From contig JACQXL010000097.1 in the NCBI GenBank assembly GCA_016208805.1, positions 2,780 through 35,167 of the forward strand: a stretch of 32,388 nt of DNA. The letters are read 5' to 3'. Under the pieces are notes generated by a model that saw only the letters and a list, made by a program, of their open reading frames with translations, did not search any database and was not told the origin of the DNA. Of this stretch, positions 7,911 to 15,667 are shown piece by piece. The stretch's first letter is position 1. Every line of letters starts with the position of its first letter. Both the position numbers and the translations under genes were made by a program. The stretch comes from Planctomycetota bacterium. GTDB lineage: Bacteria; Planctomycetota; MHYJ01; JACQXL01.

Positions 7911-8858
7911 TCATAAGGTTGGCGAATTATTTCTGGACGATAACGCAACGCAGTTTTTGCCCTTCCGTTTTGCCTCGTAAAGGGCGGTATCAGCATAACG
8001 GATTAGTTCCGTACCGTCTTTGACCTCAGGAGAATAATAACATACGCCAAGACTGACTGTGAGATGAAATGGCTCTTTGGCGTTACAGCCGCGGAACGGG
8101 TAACTCTGAATCGCCTTGCGGATATTTTCAGCCATTTGATGCGATTCCCGGCTGTTGGTCTCCGGCAGGATAATCAGGAATTCCTCGCCGCCGTAACGGG
8201 CCGGAACGTCAACCGGGCGGATGTGATTCATAATCAGCCGGGCAATCTGCTGGAGACCTTCATCGCCGGATAAATGACCGCAGGTATCGTTGTAGTTCTT
8301 GAAGTCGTCAATATCCATCATAATTACAGACAACTGATGGTTGAACTGCCGGGCCCGGCTGATTTCCTGTTCAATGCGTTCCTTGATATACGCCTGGTTA
8401 TACAGGTCGGTTAGCCCGTCCTTCATCGCCAGCCGGACAAGTTTCTTATTGGCCTCGGCCAATTCCCGGGCATATTTATCCGCCTCTTCCATCTTGTGCT
8501 GGAGTTCCTGGAAGACGCCCGTAAAATAATGGCTGAGTTTTTCCACTTCGTTGCCGGTGACCAGTTTTATGTCATCGCGCACCACCCGGCTGTATGATTG
8601 TTCCGTCTGTTCGGCCAGTTGCACGATGGAAGAAACCGAACGGTAGAGCAACATCAGCCCGGCCAGCGACATCACAATCAGGCCGCCGCCGCCCAAGAGC
8701 AGGGTTATCCGTCCGGCAAATGACTGGTTTAATCTGGGGAGCAACGATGATAGGGAGTCATTGCTGGCCAGATAAACCATGAATAACAGCGGAATAACCG
8801 ATAATAATGTATAGGCAATCCAGATTTTGGATTTGAGGCGCTTCTGGTAGATGCTCAT
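7911..8858 (-). CDS. Membrane-bound GGDEF diguanylate cyclase
   Basis: 315 residues. Two hydrophobic segments (about residues 13-31 and 50-72) are followed by a coiled-coil linker (about 110-135) and a GGDEF domain. The active-site motif is GGEEF at 223-227, an accepted active variant. An inhibitory I-site RxxD (RPVD) lies exactly five residues upstream, so product feedback by c-di-GMP is expected. It makes c-di-GMP from two GTP at the membrane. There is no recognisable periplasmic sensor domain because the segment between the membrane helices is short. It is the first gene of the polysaccharide operon, 6 bp before asnB, and divergent from the HEAT lipoprotein. A link between c-di-GMP and glycan export is inferred from position. 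Confidence 0.92.
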   Translation of the reverse strand: MSIYQKRLKSKIWIAYTLLSVIPLLFMVYLASNDSLSSLLPRLNQSFAGRITLLLGGGGLIVMSLAGLMLLYRSVSSIVQLAEQTEQSYSRVVRDDIKLVTGNEVEKLSHYFTGVFQELQHKMEEADKYARELAEANKKLVRLAMKDGLTDLYNQAYIKERIEQEISRARQFNHQLSVIMMDIDDFKNYNDTCGHLSGDEGLQQIARLIMNHIRPVDVPARYGGEEFLIILPETNSRESHQMAENIRKAIQSYPFRGCNAKEPFHLTVSLGVCYYSPEVKDGTELIRYADTALYEAKRKGKNCVALSSRNNSPTL

Positions 8859-8914
8859 TAGGATTTCTTAACAGGTTTTGGGCGTCCTGTAAATATTTTT
8901 AGTCCTTTTTTGTA

Positions 8915-8943
8915 TTGACAGGTAGACAGATATGAGATATGAA
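8915..8943 (+). promoter_or_regulatory. Putative sigma-70-like promoter of the HEAT lipoprotein gene
   Basis: TTGACA at 8915-8920 and TATGAA at 8938-8943 are 17 bp apart. Predicted transcription start would be close to the ATG at 8953, which would make the message nearly leaderless. Sequence match only. Confidence 0.3.
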
Positions 8944-9099
8944 ATACAGGATATGCATCGCAAATTGATAAGCATTATGGTAATTCCGGGATTGTTCTTT
9001 GCCTTGAGCACCTGCCGGAGCAAGGAGTTGATACCTACCCTGGAGAGCGGCAAGGTGCCCGGCGATAAGATAGCGCCGATTGAAACCTACAGCGAATGA
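8932..9099 (+). CDS. Lipoprotein signal peptide fragment, N-terminus of the HEAT protein
   Basis: A 55-codon frame starts at 8932, or at the in-frame ATG 8953. It encodes a lipoprotein signal, MHRKLISIMVIPGLFF then ALSTC, with Cys as lipidation site, followed by a short hydrophilic stretch ending at TGA 9097-9099. It overlaps the HEAT-repeat frame by 20 bp. The HEAT frame itself can only start at a TTG and lacks any export signal. The simplest reading is one lipoprotein gene, 8932-11131, with a single-base frameshift around 9085-9100, either real or from assembly. The alternative is a translationally coupled leader. Confidence 0.6.
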   Translation: MRYEIQDMHRKLISIMVIPGLFFALSTCRSKELIPTLESGKVPGDKIAPIETYSE

Positions 9100-11131
9100 T
9101 GCGGTTATCCAGGCCGTGCTTAAGGCATTGTCCGACCCTTCGGCAGTGAGCCCGATATTTGCCTCAGGGCGAACCTGTAACAAACCCGGCGCATTAAAGC
9201 CAGACCAGTTCCTGGAACAGATTATTATTGTCCTGGCCGAGCGTAATGAGTCGTTCCAGCCATACATCTTCAAGATATTCCAGCAGGCGGACAACGAGAA
9301 ACTGACCAAATTGCTGCTGGTCCAACTAAATCAGCCGGAAAAACCCGAACCGGTCCGGCAGAAACTGGTCAAAGGATTGGCCTATGCGCCCAGTAAAAAG
9401 AGCATTCCGTTTCTGATAGGGTTGCTGACCAACCGCAAGAGCGACCTTAATACCGAGATTGGCCGGACGCTTTATGCCATCGCTTACCAGAGTTTTGCCA
9501 CACGGGAAGAATGGGTAAAATGGTGGGAGAGCAACCGCAACCAGCCGCGGGAGAAATGGCTTGATGATGTCCTGGTGAGTTATCTGGAGACTATCCGGAA
9601 AAAAGACAGCAGAATCAAGCAACTTGAAGAAACAATCGCCTCGCTCAAGATAGACCTGCTGAAAATGCGGCTGGCCGAGGCCAGGCGTGTGCTGGATGCC
9701 AATGCCGAAACCGGCCTGCTTACCCAGGCGCTTGACGACGAAGCCGTCGCCATAAAGAAATATGCCCTTGAACAGATAAAACAAATGGATAAAGAACAGG
9801 CCAGGAAGTTAATGCCCAAACTGATTGAAATCACAAGCCGTTTCTATAACGGTGCATCAAGCGTCGAGGCGCCAAACCCGACGCTCGGCTTCCGAACCGG
9901 CCCGGCCGCCGAAGAAATCCAGTTAATGATTATTACACTTATTTCAGAACTGGGCGGAGAAAAAGAGGTACCAGTCCTGATAACTATATTTAATAATTCT
10001 AACTCGGCCGCCGTGCGTAACCGGATTATTCAAGCATTAGGGCGGATAGCCAGCCCGCTGGCCGTACCGCATCTGTTGACGCTTCTTAATTGGGAGACGC
10101 CCCAGGAAACAGTCCTGCTGGTGATAGAGGCACTGGGAAAAATTAAGTCCGGGGATGCGCTTCCGAAACTGCATGAATATCTCAACGCGCCGGAAACGCA
10201 GAAGAACGAGACTGTCTGCCGGGCTATCATTGACGTGCTGGGAGATTTCAAGGATATTTCCAGCAACGAAGTTATCGTGAAATTCCTTGATGACCGGCGC
10301 CAGAAATGCCGCTGGTCCGCGGCCAACTCACTCGGTAAAATCGGTACGCCGGAAACCGCGCCTCATCTGGTTAAACTGCTGCAGGATGAGTTTGCCGATA
10401 TCCGGCAGGTGGCCGTGGAGGCGCTGGGTAACCTGGGCAATAAAGCAGTTATAGCGGATTTGGCGAGAGTGCTGACGGCCGACAAAGACAGCCGCACCCG
10501 CCAACTGGCCGCCGTGGCCATCGGTAAATTCAAGGATAAGGAAACTTTAAATGCGTTGTTGCCGGCTTTGAGCGACTCTGACGAAAGTGTTGTCATTGCG
10601 GTCTGGTCAGCCATTAACGGTATCCTGGAGGCCAGCCCGGATTCGTTGCCTGAGACCGCCCAAAAACTGGAAGGGATGGGCCAGATTGCCCGCGCCGCAG
10701 AGGTCTATCAGAAGATTGTTAACCATCCTAATTTCAAGGATAAAGAGATGGAAAACCGCGGTAAATTGGGCCGCCTGTTGATTCATCTGAAGCAATATAA
10801 GGAAGCGTTGGAACACTTACAGAAAGCGGCCAATCATTTAGCCGACAAACTTGACTTCACTCTCTTATTAATTGAGTGCTATAAAAACCTGGGAATGTAT
10901 GACCAGGCCTTGCATTCCTGCGACGAACTTCTAAAGGACACCAAGGCAGAAACGCCGCTCTGGTGGAACCTAACCATAGAGCAAGTTTCCTTGCTTAGTC
11001 TGAAGAAAGATTATAATACCGCTCTGGAGAAGATAAACAAACTCCTTACGGCCAATTCACTGCCGGCAGATAAAAAAACCAGGTTGGAAGGATTAAAGAA
11101 AGATTGCGAGAAGGCATTGGCTCCGCAATAA
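9080..11131 (+). CDS. HEAT-repeat protein with C-terminal TPR region
   Basis: 683 residues, starting at a TTG. A charged coiled-coil lies around residues 175-205 (RKKDSRIKQLEETIASLKIDL). At least six HEAT-like repeats follow, for instance VPVLITIFNNSNSAAVRNR, VPHLLTLLNWETPQETVLL and APHLVKLLQDEFADIRQVA. After about residue 525 come TPR-type helical pairs (QIARAAEVYQKIV, YKEALEHLQKAANH, YDQALHSCDELL). These folds are scaffolds for protein-protein binding; no enzyme motif is seen. With the upstream lipoprotein signal in another frame, the native protein is probably lipid-anchored. It is 3 bp before aroC, so the two may be co-transcribed. Specific partner unknown. Confidence 0.8.
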   Translation: MKPTANDAVIQAVLKALSDPSAVSPIFASGRTCNKPGALKPDQFLEQIIIVLAERNESFQPYIFKIFQQADNEKLTKLLLVQLNQPEKPEPVRQKLVKGLAYAPSKKSIPFLIGLLTNRKSDLNTEIGRTLYAIAYQSFATREEWVKWWESNRNQPREKWLDDVLVSYLETIRKKDSRIKQLEETIASLKIDLLKMRLAEARRVLDANAETGLLTQALDDEAVAIKKYALEQIKQMDKEQARKLMPKLIEITSRFYNGASSVEAPNPTLGFRTGPAAEEIQLMIITLISELGGEKEVPVLITIFNNSNSAAVRNRIIQALGRIASPLAVPHLLTLLNWETPQETVLLVIEALGKIKSGDALPKLHEYLNAPETQKNETVCRAIIDVLGDFKDISSNEVIVKFLDDRRQKCRWSAANSLGKIGTPETAPHLVKLLQDEFADIRQVAVEALGNLGNKAVIADLARVLTADKDSRTRQLAAVAIGKFKDKETLNALLPALSDSDESVVIAVWSAINGILEASPDSLPETAQKLEGMGQIARAAEVYQKIVNHPNFKDKEMENRGKLGRLLIHLKQYKEALEHLQKAANHLADKLDFTLLLIECYKNLGMYDQALHSCDELLKDTKAETPLWWNLTIEQVSLLSLKKDYNTALEKINKLLTANSLPADKKTRLEGLKKDCEKALAPQ

Positions 11132-11134
11132 GTT

Positions 11135-12331
11135 ATGAGTTTATCATACCTAACTACCGGCGAATCACACGGTCAGGCGATTATCACGGTGGTCTCCGGC
11201 CTGCCCTGCGGCCTGGAAATAAATGCCAACCTGATAAATGCCGAGTTAAACCGCAGGCGGCTGGCGGCCGGGCGCGGACCCCGGATGAAAACCGAGACAG
11301 ATAAAATAGAAATCCTGACCGGCCTGCGGAAAGGCAAGACCATCGGTACACCGGTAACGCTGGTTATCTATAACAATAAATACAAAATAGACACGTTAAG
11401 GCCGCTGACTAAATTAAGGCCGGGTCATATTGATATGGCCGGTGCGATGAAATTATTGAGTTACGATGCCCGCCAGGCGGCTGAGCGGGCCAGCGCCCGC
11501 GAGACGGCCGGGCGCGTGGCCGCCGGCGCACTCACTAAAATATTGCTTAACCGATTTAATATCGCGGTATTGGGCTATACTACCGAGATTGCCGGCTACC
11601 CGGCCGCCTGCGCAGCCGGTTCTTATAACTTAATCAGGAAACAACGCGATTCAGCGCCGTTTTATTCCACGGATAAAACCGCTGTGGCTCAATGGATAAG
11701 ATTAATAACCAAAGCACGGGAACAGGGCGATACATTGGGTGGCGTAGTTGAAGTCGCCGCCTTTGGCGTGCCGGTCGGGCTGGGTGACCATACCCAGTGG
11801 GATAACCGGCTGGACGGCAGGATTGCCCGGGCGCTTATGGCTATCCCGGCAGTCAAGGGCGTGGAAATCGGACTGGGGTTCGGCTATAGCAGTCTTAACG
11901 GTTCACGGAGTAACGATTTATTCCGGCTAAAAGGCAGTTTGTCCTTAATGGAAGGTAATTGGCCAAACTACCTTAAGGGCAACCGACCTGTAAAAAATAC
12001 TGGTTATGGATGGCTGCACCAGACCAATTATGCCGGCGGCATAGAAGGCGGGCTGGCCAACGGCGAGACCATCGTGGCTCGCGCCGTGGTCAAGGCCATC
12101 CCGACGTTAAGCAAGCCCCTGAATAGTATTGATTTAGTTACCCGAAAGTCCTGCCGGGCGCAGGTGGAATCGGCCGACGTCTGCGCGGCGCCGGCCGCCT
12201 CGGTGATTGCCGAGAATGTGGTTGCCTTTGAATTGGCCCGGGCATTTACGGATAAATTCGGCGCTGATACGCTCCAGGAAGCACAATATAACTTTGCAAA
12301 CTACCGCAGATTATTAAGGAAACTGTATTAA
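11135..12331 (+). CDS. aroC: Chorismate synthase
   Basis: 398 residues. It shows the family signatures in order: LTTGESHGQAI near the N-terminus, RPGHIDMAGAMK, the ERASARETAGRVAAGA block, and YAGGIEGGLANGE. The enzyme converts 5-enolpyruvylshikimate-3-phosphate to chorismate using reduced FMN, the last step of the shikimate pathway, in the cytoplasm. Length is slightly above the common 350-390. The ATG is 3 bp after the HEAT gene stop, and the ABC transporter starts 9 bp after its stop, so the three genes look like one transcript although they have no obvious shared function. Confidence 0.97.
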   Translation: MSLSYLTTGESHGQAIITVVSGLPCGLEINANLINAELNRRRLAAGRGPRMKTETDKIEILTGLRKGKTIGTPVTLVIYNNKYKIDTLRPLTKLRPGHIDMAGAMKLLSYDARQAAERASARETAGRVAAGALTKILLNRFNIAVLGYTTEIAGYPAACAAGSYNLIRKQRDSAPFYSTDKTAVAQWIRLITKAREQGDTLGGVVEVAAFGVPVGLGDHTQWDNRLDGRIARALMAIPAVKGVEIGLGFGYSSLNGSRSNDLFRLKGSLSLMEGNWPNYLKGNRPVKNTGYGWLHQTNYAGGIEGGLANGETIVARAVVKAIPTLSKPLNSIDLVTRKSCRAQVESADVCAAPAASVIAENVVAFELARAFTDKFGADTLQEAQYNFANYRRLLRKLY

Positions 12332-12340
12332 ACTGCCACT

Positions 12341-14293
12341 ATGAACCGCTCTATTAAATTATTGAATTATTTATACGGCTTCGCCCGGCACTACTGGTTC
12401 CTGATTATTGTTGCGATTATTTCCATATTCCTGTATAGCGCGATTTCATCGGGCCGGGCGTTGTTGCTTAAACCATTCTCCGATGCCTTGGGGATTACCT
12501 TTTCGGATAAAGGAATAGGCGCGTCTTCTGCTAATCAGCCATCTCAAATCACGGTACCTTTTGAATCCTTGATTAAAGGCGATACGTCGGAGCAAACCCT
12601 TCTACGCATTGCCGTAATCTTCTTCGCAATGACTTTGTTGGTGGTTATTCTCGGATACATCAAGGAGTTTCTCCAGGAATATATCACGGCCAAAATAGTG
12701 ATTGATATCAGGAACAAGGTTTGCAGCCATCTGATGAACCTTTCTATCAGGTTTTTCCAGGATAAGAAATCCGGCGACCTGCTTTCCCGGCTGACCAACG
12801 ATATCTCTATTACCCAGGGCGCTATCCAGTTCCTTTTCGGCGATATGATTCAGCAACCGCTGATGATTCTGATGGCCTTCGGCTATATGCTGATGATTGA
12901 CTGGAAGATAACCCTGCTCATCATCGTTATTACGCCGCTTTTGGCGATGCCGATGATAATCTTCGGCAAGAAGATTAAGAAATACCGCCACAAGAGTCTG
13001 GTAAAATTAGGCGATGTGACCGAATCTATGCACCAGATATTCACCGGCATTAAGGTGGTCAAAACCTTCCAGATGGAAGATAAGGAAAAGGAAGACCTGG
13101 ACAAAGAGCACCGGGCATTCTTCCGCAAGTTCCTCGGCGTGGTTCGCGCTATTGCCCTGATAGTCAGCACCATAGAACTGGTCGGCGGTATTCTGGTGTT
13201 GGTGTTCGCCGTTGGGGCGGTGTATCTTATCAAAAACGGCCGGATAGATATGCCGACTGCGGTGACGCTTATGGGATTCTTATTCGTCGTTTCCAAACCT
13301 TTACGGATTATCGGCAAGACCTACGGCTCGCTCCAGGCATCCTTGAGCGGCGCCGACCGCGTCTTTGAACTGCTGGAATTAAAACCTGAACTGGTTGATG
13401 CGCCGGATGCCGGTGAGATGCCGGCCGGCTATAGTTCGGCTGTTAGTGAGTTACAGCCGACTATAGCCGGCAGTAATTCGCCCGCTCAAACTGCCGGCTA
13501 TAAAGAAATCATGTTTGATAAGGTCTGGTTTGCCTATGACCGGGAGCCGGTGTTGAAGAATATCAACCTTTCGGTCAAGCGGGGCGAGATTATTGCCGTG
13601 GTCGGACCGACCGGCTCGGGCAAATCAACCCTGCTTGACCTGATTGCCCGTTTCTACGACCCGACCCAGGGCGCTATCAGGATTGACGGTATTGACATAA
13701 GGAAAATCAGACTGGCATCACTGCTCAATCATATTGCCATTGTCGGGCAGGAGCCGTTTCTGTTCAATGCCAGCATCCGGGAAAATATCGGCTACGGCAG
13801 GCGTGACGCTACCGATGAAGAGATTCGGGCCGCGGCTAAAACGGCTTATATTGCGGATTTTATAGAGTCACTGCCGGAAAAATACCAGACCGTTATCGGC
13901 GAGCGGGGCGTAAAACTATCCGGTGGCGAGCGCCAGCGCATCGCCATCGCCCGGGCCATCCTCAAAAATCCGTCTATCTTGTTGCTGGACGAGGCCACCT
14001 CCGCGCTTGATACCGAGTCGGAAAAAATAGTCCAGTCCGCGCTCAATGAACTGATGATAGGTGGCAGTTTGAAGAATGAATTACTGTCACCTATAGTCGG
14101 CTGCAACTTCACAGGCAGCCGAACTAAAAGCCGGACCACCTTTGTCATCGCCCACCGGCTTTCTACGATTCAGCACGCCGACCGGATTATCGTGTTGGAT
14201 AAGGGCGAGATAGTGGAAGAAGGCAATCACCAGGCATTAGTCCAGAATAGCGGCTTGTATGCCCGGTTGCATCATCCTGACAGCACTTCGTGA
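12341..14293 (+). CDS. MsbA-type ABC exporter (fused TM and ATPase)
   Basis: 650 residues. A six-helix ABC_membrane domain covers about residues 15-330, followed by one ATPase domain: Walker A GPTGSGKST, Q-loop VGQEPFLF, signature LSGGERQRIAIARA, Walker B ILLLDEATSALD and H-loop IAHRLST. This is the layout of homodimeric lipid or lipid A flippases. Two insertions break the normal spacing. One sits between the membrane and ATPase domains and is encoded by a 48-bp palindrome at 13424-13471. The other is about 20-25 residues between the D-loop and the H-loop, encoded by paired palindromes at 14057-14122. Both keep the frame. Substrate is probably a lipid; lipid A is possible but not shown. Confidence 0.9.
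   Translation: MNRSIKLLNYLYGFARHYWFLIIVAIISIFLYSAISSGRALLLKPFSDALGITFSDKGIGASSANQPSQITVPFESLIKGDTSEQTLLRIAVIFFAMTLLVVILGYIKEFLQEYITAKIVIDIRNKVCSHLMNLSIRFFQDKKSGDLLSRLTNDISITQGAIQFLFGDMIQQPLMILMAFGYMLMIDWKITLLIIVITPLLAMPMIIFGKKIKKYRHKSLVKLGDVTESMHQIFTGIKVVKTFQMEDKEKEDLDKEHRAFFRKFLGVVRAIALIVSTIELVGGILVLVFAVGAVYLIKNGRIDMPTAVTLMGFLFVVSKPLRIIGKTYGSLQASLSGADRVFELLELKPELVDAPDAGEMPAGYSSAVSELQPTIAGSNSPAQTAGYKEIMFDKVWFAYDREPVLKNINLSVKRGEIIAVVGPTGSGKSTLLDLIARFYDPTQGAIRIDGIDIRKIRLASLLNHIAIVGQEPFLFNASIRENIGYGRRDATDEEIRAAAKTAYIADFIESLPEKYQTVIGERGVKLSGGERQRIAIARAILKNPSILLLDEATSALDTESEKIVQSALNELMIGGSLKNELLSPIVGCNFTGSRTKSRTTFVIAHRLSTIQHADRIIVLDKGEIVEEGNHQALVQNSGLYARLHHPDSTS
13424..13471. repeat. In-frame palindrome in ABC exporter linker
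   Basis: GCCGGCTATAGT (13424-13435) pairs perfectly with 13460-13471, and CGGCTGT (13437-13443) with ACAGCCG (13453-13459). The 48-bp stem-loop is translated without a stop in the linker before the ATPase domain. It shares the CTATAGTCGGCTG motif with the repeat at 14057-14122, so both belong to one family. Confidence 0.7.
14057..14122. repeat. In-frame double palindrome inside ABC ATPase domain
   Basis: ATAGGTGGCAGT (14057-14068) pairs with 14083-14094 with one mismatch, and TCGGCTGC (14097-14104) pairs with GCAGCCGA (14115-14122). Translated, they add about 20-25 residues between ALNELM and TTFVIAHR, where typical exporters have only a few. Confidence 0.7.
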
Positions 14294-14306
14294 TGGCGGG
14301 ATAAAA

Positions 14307-14807
14307 TCACCTGAACCCGTCCCGCCTTGGCGGGAACGGGATTCTAACAGCCGCACTATAATCGTGTCCGATATCGGCCCGGCAGATGGACAAGAATACC
14401 AATTTTTTCCTGGAGTTATTAACGACCCGGTGTGCCTGGCCCGGGCGGGAATAAATAATTGCTCGCGGCTTTAATTGATGCGATTCAAATCGCTTGTTTC
14501 TGTCCTGAAGCAGCACCAGTCCGGTTCCCTCTATACCGACAATTACTTCTGCGGCATCAGGATTATAATGGAAGTGGCCCTTGGTGAAATAGCGTTCTTT
14601 GCCGATTTTGCCCGGATGGATAATTGTCGTGGCAAAGATGAGGTGTTCTCCTTTCTTTGGAACTTCGTATTCATAAACTTCGTAGAGAACCGGGTCGGAC
14701 TTAGATAGAATCTGCTTGACTGCTTTCCGGTCGGTGAAATAGTCCTTGAGGTCGCTCAGCCGGCGGGCGATATGTTTGCCGTAGGGCTTTCGCAAATCGG
14801 TTATCAT
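14307..14807 (-). CDS. Cupin-type glucose-6-phosphate isomerase
   Basis: 166 residues of the archaeal-type (GPI, cupin) phosphoglucose isomerase family. The metal-site pattern is clear: H78 and H80 in TKGHFHYNPDAAEV, E87, and H126 in RPGQAHRVVN, plus the GHDY signature near residue 147. It interconverts glucose-6-phosphate and fructose-6-phosphate and is unrelated to classical Pgi. The last about ten residues (IPFPPRRDGFR) are encoded by a GC-rich hairpin (14316-14340), so the native C-terminus seems replaced by a repeat. The start codon lies 12 bp from the edge of a 219-bp MITE-like element and no Shine-Dalgarno sequence is visible. The gene converges on the ABC exporter with 13 bp between stops. 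Confidence 0.8.
   Translation of the reverse strand: MITDLRKPYGKHIARRLSDLKDYFTDRKAVKQILSKSDPVLYEVYEYEVPKKGEHLIFATTIIHPGKIGKERYFTKGHFHYNPDAAEVIVGIEGTGLVLLQDRNKRFESHQLKPRAIIYSRPGQAHRVVNNSRKKLVFLSICRADIGHDYSAAVRIPFPPRRDGFR
14316..14340. terminator. GC hairpin between convergent genes
   Basis: CCCGTCCCGCC, TT loop, GGCGGGAACGGG forms a strong stem with one bulge. It lies at the junction of the convergent ABC exporter and isomerase genes and overlaps the isomerase 3' end. No T-run follows, so a Rho-independent terminator is only possible; it equally fits a REP-like repeat. Confidence 0.35.
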
Positions 14808-14819
14808 ATTGTTATTATT

Positions 14820-15038
14820 ACTGAACTCTTGCCCTTACAGGATAAACGAAATGGGAAATAAACCACCCAAAAAGTGTCATTCTGAGCCCGTAGGGCGAAG
14901 AATCTCGTCCCAAACCCGCATAAAACGGAGATTCTTCACGGAGTTTACCCTGAGCGTAAGTAGATTCTTCGCTTCGCTCATAATGACAGTAAGCGAAGGG
15001 TTCAGAATGACAAAAGGGGCATTTCGCAAGAGTTCAGT
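14820..15038. mobile_element. 219-bp MITE-like element with 13-bp TIRs
   Basis: Perfect terminal inverted repeats ACTGAACTCTTGC (14820-14832) and GCAAGAGTTCAGT (15026-15038) are flanked by a possible 4-bp target duplication TATT (14816-14819, 15039-15042). The interior holds dispersed palindromic modules (GTCATTCTGA, GAAGAATCTCG, GAGATTCTTC) and no gene. A shorter inverted copy lies at 23258-23403 with about 71 of 72 bases identical over the core. It abuts the isomerase start codon and so forms its 5' leader. Confidence 0.65.
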
Positions 15039-15089
15039 TATTAATGTCATATCGCAGTAGTGGTGTCAAATTTAATTTTAATTCGGCTT

Positions 15090-15419
15090 TTACCGGTGCG
15101 GGAACCATCCTGAGCCGTTGGGGGAATTACGCCGAGCCGTTGCGGGTACTACCCTGAACCGTTCCCGGACAGCCCCTGAGCCGTTCCCGGATAGCCCCTG
15201 AACCGTTGCCGGGTTATCTCGGAGCCGTTGCCGGATAACCCCTGAGCCGTTGCGGGATATTACCGCAACCATTGCTGGGGTATCCCTGAGCCGTTGGTAG
15301 ATAGCCCCGTAACCGTTGACAGGATACCCCTGAGCCGTTCAGCCCTACAGCCGCAACGGTGGACGGATAACTCCTGAACCGTTCCCGGAACTACCCCCGA
15401 CGGCTCACGGAACTATGGA
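15090..15419 (+). repeat. Tandem array 1, 22-bp units (14 in phase plus a degenerate one)
   Basis: Thirteen units begin exactly every 22 bp from 15112 (GAGCCGTT or GAACCGTT at the start of most), a degenerate fourteenth ends at 15419, and a weak unit precedes at 15090-15111. Consensus reads GArCCGTTsC followed by CGGATAnCCCCT. There are no spacers, and units differ by several substitutions, so the array is old or diverging. It ends 248 bp before the first HTH gene. The half CGGATAnCCCCT is shared with array 2 (complement strand), the half GArCCGTTsC is not. Confidence 0.9.
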
Positions 15420-15420
15420 T

Positions 15421-15447
15421 GGGGGTATAGGGGAGGTAGGGATAGGG
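15421..15447 (+). other. Potential G-quadruplex tract
   Basis: Four G-runs (GGGGG, GGGG, GGG, GGG) separated by 3-5 bases fit the G3+N1-7 pattern on the plus strand, immediately after array 1 and before the HTH gene leader. Confidence 0.5.
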
Positions 15448-15505
15448 TATGGCCACCCCCTTTCCGGTTAAAAACCGCTTCCAGGGGGACGATTTGTGCG
15501 TAATT

Positions 15506-15546
15506 GCAGTATGTCCTAAAGGAAAATAGGCCATACTACCTTTAGG
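15506..15546. repeat. Interleaved-palindrome (pseudoknot-like) element, copy 1
   Basis: Arm a GCAGTATG (15506-15513) pairs with CATACTAC (15532-15539) at 7 of 8 positions. Arm b CCTAAAGG (15515-15522) pairs with CCTTTAGG (15539-15546). The order a, b, a', b' is that of an H-type pseudoknot. A second copy at 31213-31255 shows compensatory changes in arm a. It lies between array 1 and the HTH gene. Confidence 0.65.
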
Positions 15547-15582
15547 GAGGTGGAATTAAACTGGGATTTTGACGCTAAAAAC

Positions 15583-15609
15583 TTGACTTTTGGGTGGCAA
15601 AGTTAAAAT
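15583..15609 (+). promoter_or_regulatory. Conserved leader motif cTTGACTTTTGGG upstream of HTH gene 1
   Basis: CTTGACTTTTGGG near 15582-15594 matches CTTGACTTTTAGGG before the second HTH gene. TTGACT would serve as a -35; the AT-rich TAAAAT that follows is only 15 bp away, so the -10 assignment is weak. Conservation between the two otherwise divergent leaders is the main argument. Confidence 0.3.
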
Positions 15610-15667
15610 TACGGTTGACAGTCAAGCCCAAATTTAACATTGGACACAAAGGAGAGATGGTTTTTAT

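Noticed and set aside
8868..9309. Minus-strand frames opposite the HEAT lipoprotein
   Set aside because: They run through the divergent promoter region and the antisense of a real gene; no signal peptide, motif or ribosome-binding site.
15090..15272. Minus-strand 60-residue frame
   Set aside because: Translation of array 1 only; no coding signal.
15112..15419. CRISPR array
   Set aside because: Units are 22 bp with no unique spacers between them, and no cas gene is nearby; same for 17458-17765 and 26429-26596.
14808..15667. Search for tRNA or small RNA genes in the largest gene-free stretch
   Set aside because: No cloverleaf or known RNA motif found; the stretch is explained by the MITE-like element, array 1, the G-rich block and the interleaved palindrome.
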